NCBI RefSeq assembly: GCF_008710095.1
Contig: NZ_VYKJ01000002.1
Span: 329,188 to 393,187, forward strand
DNA length: 64,000 bases
Direction: 5' to 3'
DNA from: Affinibrenneria salicis
GTDB lineage: Bacteria; Pseudomonadota; Gammaproteobacteria; Enterobacterales; Enterobacteriaceae
Shown: positions 37,321 through 45,684 of the stretch, piece after piece
Numbering within the stretch: the first letter of the stretch is position 1
How the letters are laid out: the number at the start of each line of letters is the position of its first letter
The notes under the pieces: model-generated
Database searches by the model: none
Told to the model about the DNA's origin: nothing
Seen by the model: the letters and a program-made list of their open reading frames with translations, nothing else
Program-made: the position numbers and the translations under genes

Positions 37321-39027
37321 TTACTCCTCGTTCTCCGTCCGCCCGATCGCAGGCAAACGCCAGAAATCAAAAAAATTAAACCAGTCCAGCGGCGCTTTCA
37401 GCGCGTGATGGGCAAGACGTTCGGCATAGCGATCGACCACCGCCTGCAGCGCCTGTTGCCGGGTTGCTCTGGGCAGCACGATGGGATCGGCGAAATGTTC
37501 GCAATACACCCGCAGCCGGTCGTTTTCGCGCAGAGCGAACATCAGCATTACCGGGCAGCGCAACGCCGCCGCCAGCAAAAACGGCCCCTGCGGAAAGGGC
37601 GCCTCGCGCCCGAGGAATGGGCTCCACACGACCCGACGGCTGCCGCCGCGCTGGCGGTTAACCGCCGTGCGATCGGCGACGATCGCCACCCACTCGCCGG
37701 CGTCCAGCTTTTGCCGCAGCAAGATAGCGGTATCCGGACCGATATCGCTGACCGGGATCAGGTTGACGCCCGACTGGGCGGAAATACTTTCCATCACCTG
37801 CTTAAAGCGCTGCGCGTTATCGGTAAACACCAGCGCGTTGATCACCGGGCCATCCGCCTGATCGGCCATCGCCCGGCAGACTTCGATATCGCCCAGATGA
37901 GACGCCAGGATCAATTGTCCCTGCCGCCGGCTGGCTTCAATCACCGCGTCGGCGCCGGGCGCAAAATCGATATCCCGCCCCCAGCGCAGATCGCCGCGCC
38001 AGCTGGCGATCTTATCCAGCATCGCGTGGCCAAAACGCAAAAAGTGACGATAGCTGCTCAGCGGGGCCGGCAGCGCGACGGCGCGTTGCCGCGCATAGCC
38101 GGTTATCTGGCGCAGCCAGGCCTGCGAGGCCCTGCGCTGCGTGGCGCCGCTCAACCAGTAAAAGGCGATGACCGGCCGCAGCAGCAGGTTGAACACCCCG
38201 CGCCCCAGACGCTGATAAACCGCCAGCATAAAACGCATACCGGCCAGCCCCTTACGTTCATCGGTCGCCGCCCAGTGCCGGGCGCGCCGCTGTTTCAGCA
38301 AGCGCGGGATACGCGGCAGCATGCCGAAAAACAGACGGGCGTGCATCCATGAAATACGCAAATTGTCGCGCAGGGCGTCAAAGTGCGACAGCCCGTCGGG
38401 CGGATAGGTCACGCGCGTCGCGACAAAGCGGCTGACGGTTCCCTGCCAGTACAGGCGCACCATGATCTCGGTATCAAAATCCATTCGTTGGCCGATTTCG
38501 CGCCGCGCGGTCAGGCGCAGCGTCTCGGCCAGCGGATAAACGCGAAAACCGCACATGCTGTCTTTCAGCGAAAAAGAGAGCGTCTCAATCCACACCCATA
38601 CGTGGGTGACATAGCGCCCGTACAGGCGCGAACGCGGCACGGAACGGTCATACAGCGGCCGGCCGGAAATCAGCTGATGCTGGAAACGGCGCGCCGCTTC
38701 CAGCATGCGCGGCGTGTCCTCTATCTGATGCTGGCCATCGGCATCCACCTGCAGCGCATGGCTGAAGCCGTGATCCGCGGCCTCCCGCAGCCCGCGGATC
38801 ACCGCGGCGCCTTTGCCGCGGTTGCGGGCCAGCCGCACCAGCGTGACGCCGCCATACTGGCTGACCAGCTGCTCCAGTCGATCTTTAGTGACGTTGTCAC
38901 TCCCATCATCGACGATAAACACCGGCAGCGCAAACGGCTGGAGCCGCGTCAGGACCTGCTCCATCATGGCGCCATGGTTGTAACAGGGGATCACCACGCA
39001 GGGAGTGAATTCCGCGTTTACCGACAT
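37321..39027 (-). CDS. apeJ: Glycosyltransferase-acyltransferase fusion ApeJ
   Basis: 568 residues in two parts. The N-terminal ~240 residues are a GT2 glycosyltransferase (CVVIPCYNHGAMMEQVL, IVDDGSDNVT, ALQVDADGQHQ with the metal-binding DxD, and MDFDTEIMVRLYWQG). The C-terminal ~300 residues are an LpxL/HtrB-type lysophospholipid acyltransferase (LILASHLGDIEVCRA with a HxxxxD/E motif at about residue 375, IVADRTAVNRQ, PFPQGPFLLAAAL). It probably builds the glycolipid anchor to which the aryl polyene is joined. Overlaps apeI by 10 bases. Confidence 0.86.
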   Translation of the reverse strand: MSVNAEFTPCVVIPCYNHGAMMEQVLTRLQPFALPVFIVDDGSDNVTKDRLEQLVSQYGGVTLVRLARNRGKGAAVIRGLREAADHGFSHALQVDADGQHQIEDTPRMLEAARRFQHQLISGRPLYDRSVPRSRLYGRYVTHVWVWIETLSFSLKDSMCGFRVYPLAETLRLTARREIGQRMDFDTEIMVRLYWQGTVSRFVATRVTYPPDGLSHFDALRDNLRISWMHARLFFGMLPRIPRLLKQRRARHWAATDERKGLAGMRFMLAVYQRLGRGVFNLLLRPVIAFYWLSGATQRRASQAWLRQITGYARQRAVALPAPLSSYRHFLRFGHAMLDKIASWRGDLRWGRDIDFAPGADAVIEASRRQGQLILASHLGDIEVCRAMADQADGPVINALVFTDNAQRFKQVMESISAQSGVNLIPVSDIGPDTAILLRQKLDAGEWVAIVADRTAVNRQRGGSRRVVWSPFLGREAPFPQGPFLLAAALRCPVMLMFALRENDRLRVYCEHFADPIVLPRATRQQALQAVVDRYAERLAHHALKAPLDWFNFFDFWRLPAIGRTENEE

Positions 39028-39368
39028 AGGCTAATCTTCCCGCTGCTGGCGGTTTTTTCCGTTTCGCCGTCCGCCAGGCTGTAGGCAAACGCCAGTTGCT
39101 GCCGGTCGCTGCGCCACTCCAGCGCCAGACTCAGCGTTCTGCCGGGGGCGATCGGTTGCTGAAACTTAATATTATCGACCCGGCTAAAACGCCAGCCGGC
39201 GGCCAGCAGCAGGCAGCCGTAATGCATCACCCAGTCCAGCTGCGCCACGCCGGGCAACAGCGGTTGGGCGGGGAAATGGCCGCGAAACCAGAACAGATCG
39301 GGCGGTACGCTCAGCAACAGCCGGGCCTGATTGCCGTCAAGATGTCTGGCCAGTTCAACGGGCAACAT
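39018..39368 (-). CDS. apeI: Aryl polyene dehydratase partner ApeI
   Basis: 116-residue hotdog protein of the FabZ/FabA type: LFWFRGHFPAQPLLPGVAQL (residues 25-44, the His-containing motif) then IKFQQPIAPGRTLSLALEW. In studied systems ApeI forms a heterodimer with ApeP; this one has the His motif but no obvious helix Glu. Overlaps the 3' end of apeH by 14 bases and apeJ by 10. Confidence 0.83.
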   Translation of the reverse strand: MLPVELARHLDGNQARLLLSVPPDLFWFRGHFPAQPLLPGVAQLDWVMHYGCLLLAAGWRFSRVDNIKFQQPIAPGRTLSLALEWRSDRQQLAFAYSLADGETEKTASSGKISLCR

Positions 39369-40707
39369 GAAATAACTCCTGTATCTGCGGCCAGGCGCGT
39401 TTGCTCTGACTGTTATGCGGGATTTCGTCGACCACGCGCCAGAAACGCGGTAGCGCCACCGGCTCCAGCCATTTGAGCAGCTCATGGCGCCACTGATACT
39501 TCAGCCGGTTAAGATCGGATAGCTGAACCGCCGGATCCAGCACCAGCACCACGCCAATGCTGCTGCGTTCAGGTCGTTCCACCTGCAGCGCGGCGGCATC
39601 GACGATCTCCGGCAGGGCCAGCAGGCGGCGCTCGATATCGCTGAGCGAAATGCGTTTCTCTTCAATTTTAACGATGCGGTCATGCCGTCCGCAGATGCGA
39701 AAGCCGCCGGACGCGCTGAGCGCCAGTTTGTCGTCCAGCCGCAGGCCTTCCGGCTGCGGGATCAGCGCCGAGCGCGCCCACCAGTTCTGCCGCTCGTCGA
39801 GCCGGAGCGTCACGCCCGGGAACGGCTGCCAGTCCTGTTCATCGCGCTGGCGGCTGCGCCAGGCCAGCACGCCGGTTTCGGTGCTGCCGTAGATTTCATC
39901 CACCGCGCGGCCGAACCAGCTCGCCGTGCTCTGCGCCTGCGGCCACGGCAGCTCCCCGCCGGCGGAAACAATCAACTGACACGCGGGCGGCATCAGGCTG
40001 CGGTCGAGACGGCGCAGGAAGGCCGGACTGCTGATGAAGAGATAGCGCCCCGACTGGCGCTGGCAGGCCAGTTGCTCGCTATACAAGATCTGGCGGCAGT
40101 TGATGCTCAGGCCGAGCGACATCGGCAGCCAGATGCAAAAGGTCAGGCCGTACAGATGCTGATGGGTCACCGAGGCCAGCACATGGCAACCGCGCAGTCG
40201 CTCGCCCCAGAGCGCGGCCAGCCAGCGCGACTCTTCGTCCAGGCAGCGGATGGGTTTGCTCACCTGGCGCGGCTGGCCGGTCGAGCCGGAGGTAAACAGT
40301 ATCACGCAGGCCTGCGGATCGATCGCCGGCAAAGGCCCGTCGTCCTCGCCCGCCGCATCCTGCGCGGCCGACAGCACCGGACAAGGCAGCGTCAGATCGC
40401 TATCCGTGAGCAGTCCATCGAAGGCATCCATCTGCTCAAGCAGCAGAGACTGGCGGCAGTGGCCGGGGATCACCGGCGTTTTGCCGGCATGCAGCGCCGC
40501 CAGCAGCGCCACGGTGAAACGGTAGCTATCGTCGAAACACAGCGCCCAGCGCCGCTGCGGCAGCGCGCGCAGCCGGCGCCACAGCAGAAACACTTGCTGA
40601 CGCAGATCCGCGCGGGAAAAACGGCGCTGACCATCGGCGGCGACCAGGCGCGCCGGCCGGTCCGGCCGTAGCCATTGCGCCACGCCGCGCGTCTCAACCA
40701 CGCTCAT
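39355..40707 (-). CDS. apeH: AMP-forming acyl/aryl ligase ApeH
   Basis: 450 residues of the ANL superfamily. P-loop CVILFTSGSTGQPRQVSK (about residue 133-150), the adenine motif DEIYGSTETGVLAWR (about 275) and the hinge/C-terminal ICGRHDRIVKIEEKRISL (about 350) are clear. It activates the starter (4-hydroxybenzoate is the starter in known systems) and loads it on a carrier protein. ATG 40707 overlaps the apeG stop as ATGA; a longer frame upstream is only antiparallel shadow. Confidence 0.87.
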   Translation of the reverse strand: MSVVETRGVAQWLRPDRPARLVAADGQRRFSRADLRQQVFLLWRRLRALPQRRWALCFDDSYRFTVALLAALHAGKTPVIPGHCRQSLLLEQMDAFDGLLTDSDLTLPCPVLSAAQDAAGEDDGPLPAIDPQACVILFTSGSTGQPRQVSKPIRCLDEESRWLAALWGERLRGCHVLASVTHQHLYGLTFCIWLPMSLGLSINCRQILYSEQLACQRQSGRYLFISSPAFLRRLDRSLMPPACQLIVSAGGELPWPQAQSTASWFGRAVDEIYGSTETGVLAWRSRQRDEQDWQPFPGVTLRLDERQNWWARSALIPQPEGLRLDDKLALSASGGFRICGRHDRIVKIEEKRISLSDIERRLLALPEIVDAAALQVERPERSSIGVVLVLDPAVQLSDLNRLKYQWRHELLKWLEPVALPRFWRVVDEIPHNSQSKRAWPQIQELFHVAR

Positions 40708-41273
40708 GCTCTGGCCCTCAGCCGCCGCCGAACCACCCACTCTCCCGCCATCAATAATCCCATCAGCAGATAGCTGATCATGCCGTTCCACCCTGTCCAC
40801 CAAATTAAATTGCCCGCCAGGCAGGTCGCCGCCGCCACGCTGCCGTTGACGATGAAAAAAACGCACCAGACCTGCGTCACCCGCCGCGTGTAGGCTACCG
40901 CCGCCGGCGGTAAGTCGGGTTCGCGCAAACGGGCCAGCCGTTCGACCAGCGGCATCGCGCTCCAGAGCGAAGCGCCGAATACCGCCAGCAGGACGAGACT
41001 GACCGCCACCGGATACCACAGCAGAAGATGAAAATTGCCGAGAAGCAGGCTGGCCGAACACAGCGCGCCGCCTGCCGCGGCCAGCCATTTGGCCGTACCC
41101 GGCAGCGCGCCGGTCTGCCGCCGCAGCGCGAAGAAGCGCAGAGCGAACAACAGCGCAAGCAGCGGCAACAGCCAGCGATACTGTGTATATGACAGGCTTA
41201 GCCAGACCAGCGCCGGCCATGCCAGCACCGCAATTCCGCTCGCCGCGCGTAAAAAATACCGCAACCCGCGCAT
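40704..41273 (-). CDS. apeG: APE cluster integral membrane protein ApeG
   Basis: 189 residues with about five or six hydrophobic spans (for example LPLLALLFALRFFAL near residue 38, LWYPVAVSLVLLAVFGASL near 85, WCVFFIVNGSVAAATCLAG near 135, MISYLLMGLLMAGEWVVR near the end). Found in this position in all APE clusters I know of; its job is not established. Start ATG 41273 chosen from the hydrophobic N-terminus MRGLRYFLRAASG; no strong ribosome site. Confidence 0.75.
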   Translation of the reverse strand: MRGLRYFLRAASGIAVLAWPALVWLSLSYTQYRWLLPLLALLFALRFFALRRQTGALPGTAKWLAAAGGALCSASLLLGNFHLLLWYPVAVSLVLLAVFGASLWSAMPLVERLARLREPDLPPAAVAYTRRVTQVWCVFFIVNGSVAAATCLAGNLIWWTGWNGMISYLLMGLLMAGEWVVRRRLRARA

Positions 41274-41292
41274 CAGTACCGGCTGTCGGCGC

Positions 41293-41541
41293 TTAGTCCG
41301 CCTGCACCAGCTGTTCGACGGCATCGACCACATCCTGCACCGTGCGTACGGACTTAAAGGTTTCAGGCGAAATTTTTCGGCCAATGCGTTTTTGCAGATG
41401 CACCACCATGTCCACGGCGTCGATGCTGTCCAGCTCCAGATCTTCATACAGCCGGGATTCCGGTTTGATCTCGCTGGCGTCGACTTCAAACAGTTTGACC
41501 AGCAGCCCGCTGATTTCCTGATAAATTTCGTTCTTATCCAT
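41293..41541 (-). CDS. apeF: Acyl carrier protein ApeF
   Basis: 82-residue ACP with the phosphopantetheine site in LELDSIDAVDMVVHLQKR (Ser about residue 38). Second of two ACP genes; E and F divide priming and elongation in the described pathway. Modified presumably by the PPTase at 29260-29841. Confidence 0.9.
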   Translation of the reverse strand: MDKNEIYQEISGLLVKLFEVDASEIKPESRLYEDLELDSIDAVDMVVHLQKRIGRKISPETFKSVRTVQDVVDAVEQLVQAD

Positions 41542-41569
41542 CTTTGACTCGTCTTTGTGGATCAGGCAC

Positions 41570-41827
41570 TCACGCGCGCTGAGTGTTGATGAAAGCAGCT
41601 AAGGTCGCCACTGAGAAAAAATGCTGGCGCATTTCGTTGCTCTCTGCGGACAGTACCACGCCATAGCGATTTTTCACCGCCAGCCCCAGCTCCAGGGCGT
41701 CGATCGAATCCAGCCCCAGCCCGTCGCCAAACAGCGGCGCGTCTGTCTCTATCTCCTCCACGCTGACCTCTTCCAGGTTCAGGGTGTCGATGATCATTTG
41801 TTTTATTTCGAGGGATAATTCGTCCAT
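41570..41827 (-). CDS. apeE: Acyl carrier protein ApeE
   Basis: 85-residue ACP; GDGLGLDSIDALELGLAVKN carries the attachment Ser (about residue 40). Highly acidic, as ACPs are. 28 bases separate it from apeF. In characterised APE biosynthesis ApeE carries the growing polyene. Confidence 0.9.
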   Translation of the reverse strand: MDELSLEIKQMIIDTLNLEEVSVEEIETDAPLFGDGLGLDSIDALELGLAVKNRYGVVLSAESNEMRQHFFSVATLAAFINTQRA

Positions 41828-41843
41828 ATCGGTTTCCCAAAAG

Positions 41844-42641
41844 TTATCGATGCTCTGGTGTTAAAGCATGTTGCAAAAAACGATTCAGACGGCGCGCCGC
41901 CAGCGGCATCGCATCATCGTCGGTAATAAAGGCGGAGCTGCTGACCCGCTGCATCACCGTGACGCTGAAAAACGGTTTCTCCGGCGGGATCTGGTACCAG
42001 CGGCTATGTTTGCCCAGCGTGGGCTGACTGCAGCGAATATGCACAAGACGCAGATCGCAAGCGCAACGCACGGCGATGTTCGCCGCGCCGCGCTGCAGCG
42101 CCAGCGGCTGCCCCGGACGGGTACGCGTGCCTTCCGGGAAGATCAGGATCACATCGCCCTGCGCCAGCCGCTGCCGGCAATCAGGCAGCAGAGAGGCGGC
42201 CTGACTGTTGATCAGATAATCCGCCGCGTGGATCACGCCGCGAAAGAAAATATTTTTCTGCAGATCGGCCTTTACCAGACAGTCGAGCTCCGGCATAAAC
42301 GACGCCAGTAGCACATAGTCTATCAGGGTCGGATGATTAGCCACCACCAGACAGCCGCGCTCGCGCCGTAGCGTATCCAGCCCCTCAAGACGGAAATCCA
42401 GCACGCCGGCGGCGCGGGCGCAGTACAGGAAAAAACGGAAACTGGCGGCGATGCTGCGTCTGGCCAACTGACGGCGTTTATGCTTATCGCGCTGCGTCAG
42501 GCGCAGCAGACTCATCCACAGCAGCGAAAGCGCCAGACCGCCCGCGCCGAACAGCAGAAAACAGCAGCCGGTCATCGCCAGCCGCCATAGCCGGTTAAGA
42601 CGCGATGAGGGGCGTAACGCAAGAGACGTCGATTCAACCAT
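41844..42641 (-). CDS. apeD: 1-acylglycerol-3-phosphate-type acyltransferase ApeD
   Basis: 265 residues of the PlsC/LPLAT family: N-terminal membrane span (MTGCCFLLFGAGGLALSLLW, about residues 22-41), CLVVANHPTLIDYVLL with an HPTLID variant of the HxxxxD motif (about 100-115) and IFPEGTRTRPGQPL (about 170-183). Puts an acyl chain on the lipid anchor or joins pigment to it. ATG 42641 overlaps the end of apeC by 8 bases. Confidence 0.84.
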   Translation of the reverse strand: MVESTSLALRPSSRLNRLWRLAMTGCCFLLFGAGGLALSLLWMSLLRLTQRDKHKRRQLARRSIAASFRFFLYCARAAGVLDFRLEGLDTLRRERGCLVVANHPTLIDYVLLASFMPELDCLVKADLQKNIFFRGVIHAADYLINSQAASLLPDCRQRLAQGDVILIFPEGTRTRPGQPLALQRGAANIAVRCACDLRLVHIRCSQPTLGKHSRWYQIPPEKPFFSVTVMQRVSSSAFITDDDAMPLAARRLNRFLQHALTPEHR

Positions 42642-43362
42642 CGTGCCGCGTCCAGCGCCAGTTGATGCGGTCGCCGCCGATGGCGAAAGACCGCTTGCCC
42701 GCCAACAGCGCCTGCATAAACTGCAAACTCTGCGCCATGGCCGGCTCTTCACGCGTAGCGGAGCCGCACGACTCGCAGGTCAGCGCCGCGCCTCGCGCCA
42801 GCATCAGCGCCACGGCATAGGGGTAACGCGGCATCTGCGGCGGTATCCAGTCCTGATAGAAGGCGGGAATGTCGCCGTCGAAATCCACCAGTAAAACCCG
42901 CTCATAGCCGGCGCCGTGCAGCGCCGCCACTTCGACCAGCCCCTGCTGAAAGGAGTCGATGCCCGCCGCCAGCGACGTGGCGGTCAGCGCCGCCCCGGCG
43001 GCGATGGTCAGACTGCCTGCGGCGGCGTTGTGCACGGACATGGCGAAGTCGGTGGGCGAAGGACTTTCATCGCGGCTCAGCGCCTGCAGAATGCGCAAAT
43101 TACGCTCCAGCTCGCCATGGCGGCTGGTGAAAACGATAGCGTCCGCGTCCTGCCGGCGCAGCAGGGCCAGCCCGCAATCAACCGCGGCGCAGCTGCCCCG
43201 TTTGAGGCGGCGCGCGGTCATCATGGGAAGCTGGCTGCATTTGGCCATCGGCTTTTGCTCATCAAGGGCGTCGGCCTGCTGAGCCCATAGCCGCCAGGCG
43301 TCAGGCTCGCTCAAACCCGGCGCGCTGGCCTGCCAGTCGATGAGTGAAAAGGCTAATTTCAT
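42634..43362 (-). CDS. apeC: Ketosynthase-like chain-length factor ApeC
   Basis: 242 residues, matching the short beta-ketoacyl synthase N-terminal-like family (PF13723). It has KS-like folds (VFTSRHGELERNLRILQAL; SPTDFAMSVHNAAAGSLTIA; ERVLLVDFDGD) but the position of the catalytic Cys is occupied by Ala in VHNAAAGS, and there are no His motifs, so it is a non-catalytic partner. In known systems ApeC is the chain-length factor bound to ApeO. An earlier ATG at 43422 overlaps the apeB stop (ATGA) and would add 20 residues. Confidence 0.82.
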   Translation of the reverse strand: MKLAFSLIDWQASAPGLSEPDAWRLWAQQADALDEQKPMAKCSQLPMMTARRLKRGSCAAVDCGLALLRRQDADAIVFTSRHGELERNLRILQALSRDESPSPTDFAMSVHNAAAGSLTIAAGAALTATSLAAGIDSFQQGLVEVAALHGAGYERVLLVDFDGDIPAFYQDWIPPQMPRYPYAVALMLARGAALTCESCGSATREEPAMAQSLQFMQALLAGKRSFAIGGDRINWRWTRHDG

Positions 43363-43418
43363 GCGTTTGTTCTTCTTCTGGTCTGAATTAGCAATAGCAA
43401 CGCGGCAAATGTCTTGCC

Positions 43419-44489
43419 TCACCCCCGCTTTTTGCAGACGAGCAGCGTATGGCCGATGCCCAGACCATCAATTTGCTGTTCAATCTCAAATCCGGCGTCG
43501 GCGACTAACGGTAAAAAACGCTTTGCGGCATAAAAACGGCTGTTGCCGTTTGCCAGGCAGGTAAAATAGAGCGAAGAGGCGTTAAGGCTGAGCGCCCCCG
43601 CTTCCCATCTCTGTCGATCCCAGAAAATTTCCAGAATGCATACCCGCGCCTGCGGCTTCATCGCGCCGGCGATTTTACGCAGAATGGCGGTGATTTGCGC
43701 CTCGCTGAAACAATCGAGAAACTGGCTCATCCACCAGATATCCGCCTCGCCGGGCAAGGCGACATCCGATAGCATATCCACCGCGATACCGTCGATGCGA
43801 TCGGACTTGCCGGCGTTCTGAAGGTTGACGCTGGCCAGCGCGATTTGCTCGGGCAAGTCGAGAATCGTGACGTGCACATCCGGCGCATAGTCGTAGCAGC
43901 GCATCGCCCATTTGCCGGTATTGCCGCCGACGTCATAGATCACGGCGGGCGTATGCCCAAAGACATGAGGCAAGGCGGCATCGAAAGCGGCGTCGGAGTA
44001 ATAGTGGTCAAACGCGAACCAGCTTTCCTGCGCCGCATCCGGCAATTGGCTCAACGCAGGATAGATCGTCGGCCAGTCGCCGAAAACCTTTAGCCCGGCC
44101 GGTTTATTTTGCCGCAGCGCCTCGTTTAAATGGAACATGCCCTGATAACAGACGTCCTGGGTAAAATCCATATTGATGCGCGTCATCGCGTCATGCAGTA
44201 AAAAATGGCCGACCTTCGCCAGGAAATAACGTTCTTCTCGTTGAAGCACGATACGACCGCTTAATCCGACATCCAACAATAGCTCCACGGCATAGCGATT
44301 CAGCGCCACCTCGCGGGTAATATCCTCAAGTAACGCGCCCTGCTGGCCGCATTGATCGAGATAAGCCAGAATACCGCTGCCGCGCAAATTCACCGCGGCC
44401 TGAAACAACATCGGGGCAAAAGCGATGCGCTGAGCCTCTGTTATCGCTTCTAATCCACTCAGCGTATCTTTATCATATCCGTAAGACAC
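43419..44489 (-). CDS. apeB: SAM-dependent (O-)methyltransferase ApeB
   Basis: About 356 residues. N-terminal helical dimerisation part (to about 130), then a class I Rossmann methyltransferase: AVIYDVGGNTGKWAMRCYDY (motif I, about 178-197), VTILDLPEQI (acidic residue for SAM ribose) and DIWWMSQFLDCFSEAQ. Typical of O-methyltransferases, in line with ring methylation of aryl polyenes. I prefer GTG 44489 (AGGGA 7 bases upstream); TTG 44504 is possible. Ends 56 bases before the apeC start. Confidence 0.84.
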   Translation of the reverse strand: MSYGYDKDTLSGLEAITEAQRIAFAPMLFQAAVNLRGSGILAYLDQCGQQGALLEDITREVALNRYAVELLLDVGLSGRIVLQREERYFLAKVGHFLLHDAMTRINMDFTQDVCYQGMFHLNEALRQNKPAGLKVFGDWPTIYPALSQLPDAAQESWFAFDHYYSDAAFDAALPHVFGHTPAVIYDVGGNTGKWAMRCYDYAPDVHVTILDLPEQIALASVNLQNAGKSDRIDGIAVDMLSDVALPGEADIWWMSQFLDCFSEAQITAILRKIAGAMKPQARVCILEIFWDRQRWEAGALSLNASSLYFTCLANGNSRFYAAKRFLPLVADAGFEIEQQIDGLGIGHTLLVCKKRG

Positions 44490-44561
44490 AATATCGTCCC
44501 TCAATGTCAGATCCGGCAGGCTTAAATGGCCAGGTACGGCTGTACCCGGCCCTGGAGGCGA

Positions 44562-44948
44562 TTATTTAATTTGTTGCGACGCGAGTTTCAACTGAATTTC
44601 ACGGTTCAGGTTATTGACCCACCGGTTGTAATTGCGGTGAATTTTACCCTGTTCCGCCAGCAGATTCTGGCTATTGACGTAGCTGATAGAGTAACTGGTG
44701 GAGGAGTAATTAATACGAATATCGGCCACATGTCCGCGCTGATCGATGTGCCCGTTAATCACGCCCGGCGCCGCCGGCGTCATAATCCATTCGCGTTCCA
44801 GACCGGCCTGAAGGATGGCCTTCTTCACCTGCTCGCTCGAGTACTGCGCAGTGATAGGAGTGGAAACGTTCAGAACCGGCGCGGTACGCGCGCAGCCTGC
44901 CAGAGTGAAAACACAAAACAGCGTGGCTAAGAGATGATGTTTTTTCAT
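44562..44948 (-). CDS. apeA: APE cluster lipoprotein ApeA
   Basis: 128-residue lipoprotein: signal MKKHHLLATLFCVFTLAGCA, lipidated Cys about residue 19; mature part polar with SSTSYSISYVNSQNLLAEQG. It is the first gene of the 18-gene cluster (18 genes in the described A-R order) with its own 73-base gap before apeB. Function unknown; the gene name rests on position. Confidence 0.7.
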   Translation of the reverse strand: MKKHHLLATLFCVFTLAGCARTAPVLNVSTPITAQYSSEQVKKAILQAGLEREWIMTPAAPGVINGHIDQRGHVADIRINYSSTSYSISYVNSQNLLAEQGKIHRNYNRWVNNLNREIQLKLASQQIK

Positions 44949-45684
44949 AAGATCCCTGCGAATAATCTAATCCTGCCTGGCCCATGACATGGACCGACAC
45001 CCGCTGTGAAATGTAATTTTTTTCACAGTTTTAAGACTATTTATTACAAAATCGCGCGCATGATAGCACAAAAAAACAAAATTGCGACAATTCCAGGGAG
45101 CGCTTCTGCAGCAAAATAAAACGCGGCGCACAGGGACGAGGCGAGCGTTCGACAGCGGTAAAACCGGGGCTGAGCTGAAGTCTGGACCCGTTACCGCGCG
45201 CCGACGCCAGCGATAGCCGACGGCGCGGGTTTCACGATGCGCGGCAGCATATCATCACGGGCTCACTAACCGGCCGGCAGTCGGGTATTACCCACTGTTT
45301 TTTTAATGCATGGCGCAGATAAATAAAATAGCGGCCAGATGCGCCATCTTTATTATTAATTATTACGCATTGCCGCAATACGATAATAATTATCGCTGCG
45401 TATTATTTCCTGTCGATAATTTTCCTTTAAGGCAATGTGATAAATTTATTGGTTAATTACCTAAATTAGACAACACCCCACCTTTTATATAAAACACAAA
45501 ACAATCAATATATTATGTGTTTTGCCTTTTGTGAAAAACAGCATCTGACCACACTCGCCGGCAGGGCAATGGAAATATCATTTATAATTATGCGATCCGT
45601 TGCCGGTCCACATTATTAATGCCGACGGCGCGATTCTATTGCCCGCGTGCGTGCGCAGTAATTAGATCAAGTGGTGGAATAGAG
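44949..45684. other. AT-rich intergenic region between the divergent APE cluster and kinase genes
   Basis: About 735 bases without a gene. It must hold the APE cluster promoter (reverse strand) and that of the kinase operon (forward). 45290-45600 is clearly more AT-rich than the flanks, which would suit H-NS silencing; I could not assign -10/-35 boxes. No RNA gene seen. Confidence 0.5.

Noticed and set aside
40079..40384. Small frames inside the APE cluster in other frames
   Set aside because: All overlap well-defined enzyme genes and show no family features.
39355..41220. 621-codon frame on the reverse strand
   Set aside because: The extension beyond ATG 40707 covers ApeG in another frame; the AMP-ligase family begins at 40707.
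44949..45618. Small RNA or riboswitch in the long intergenic region
   Set aside because: No conserved structure or terminator with a promoter could be supported by eye.
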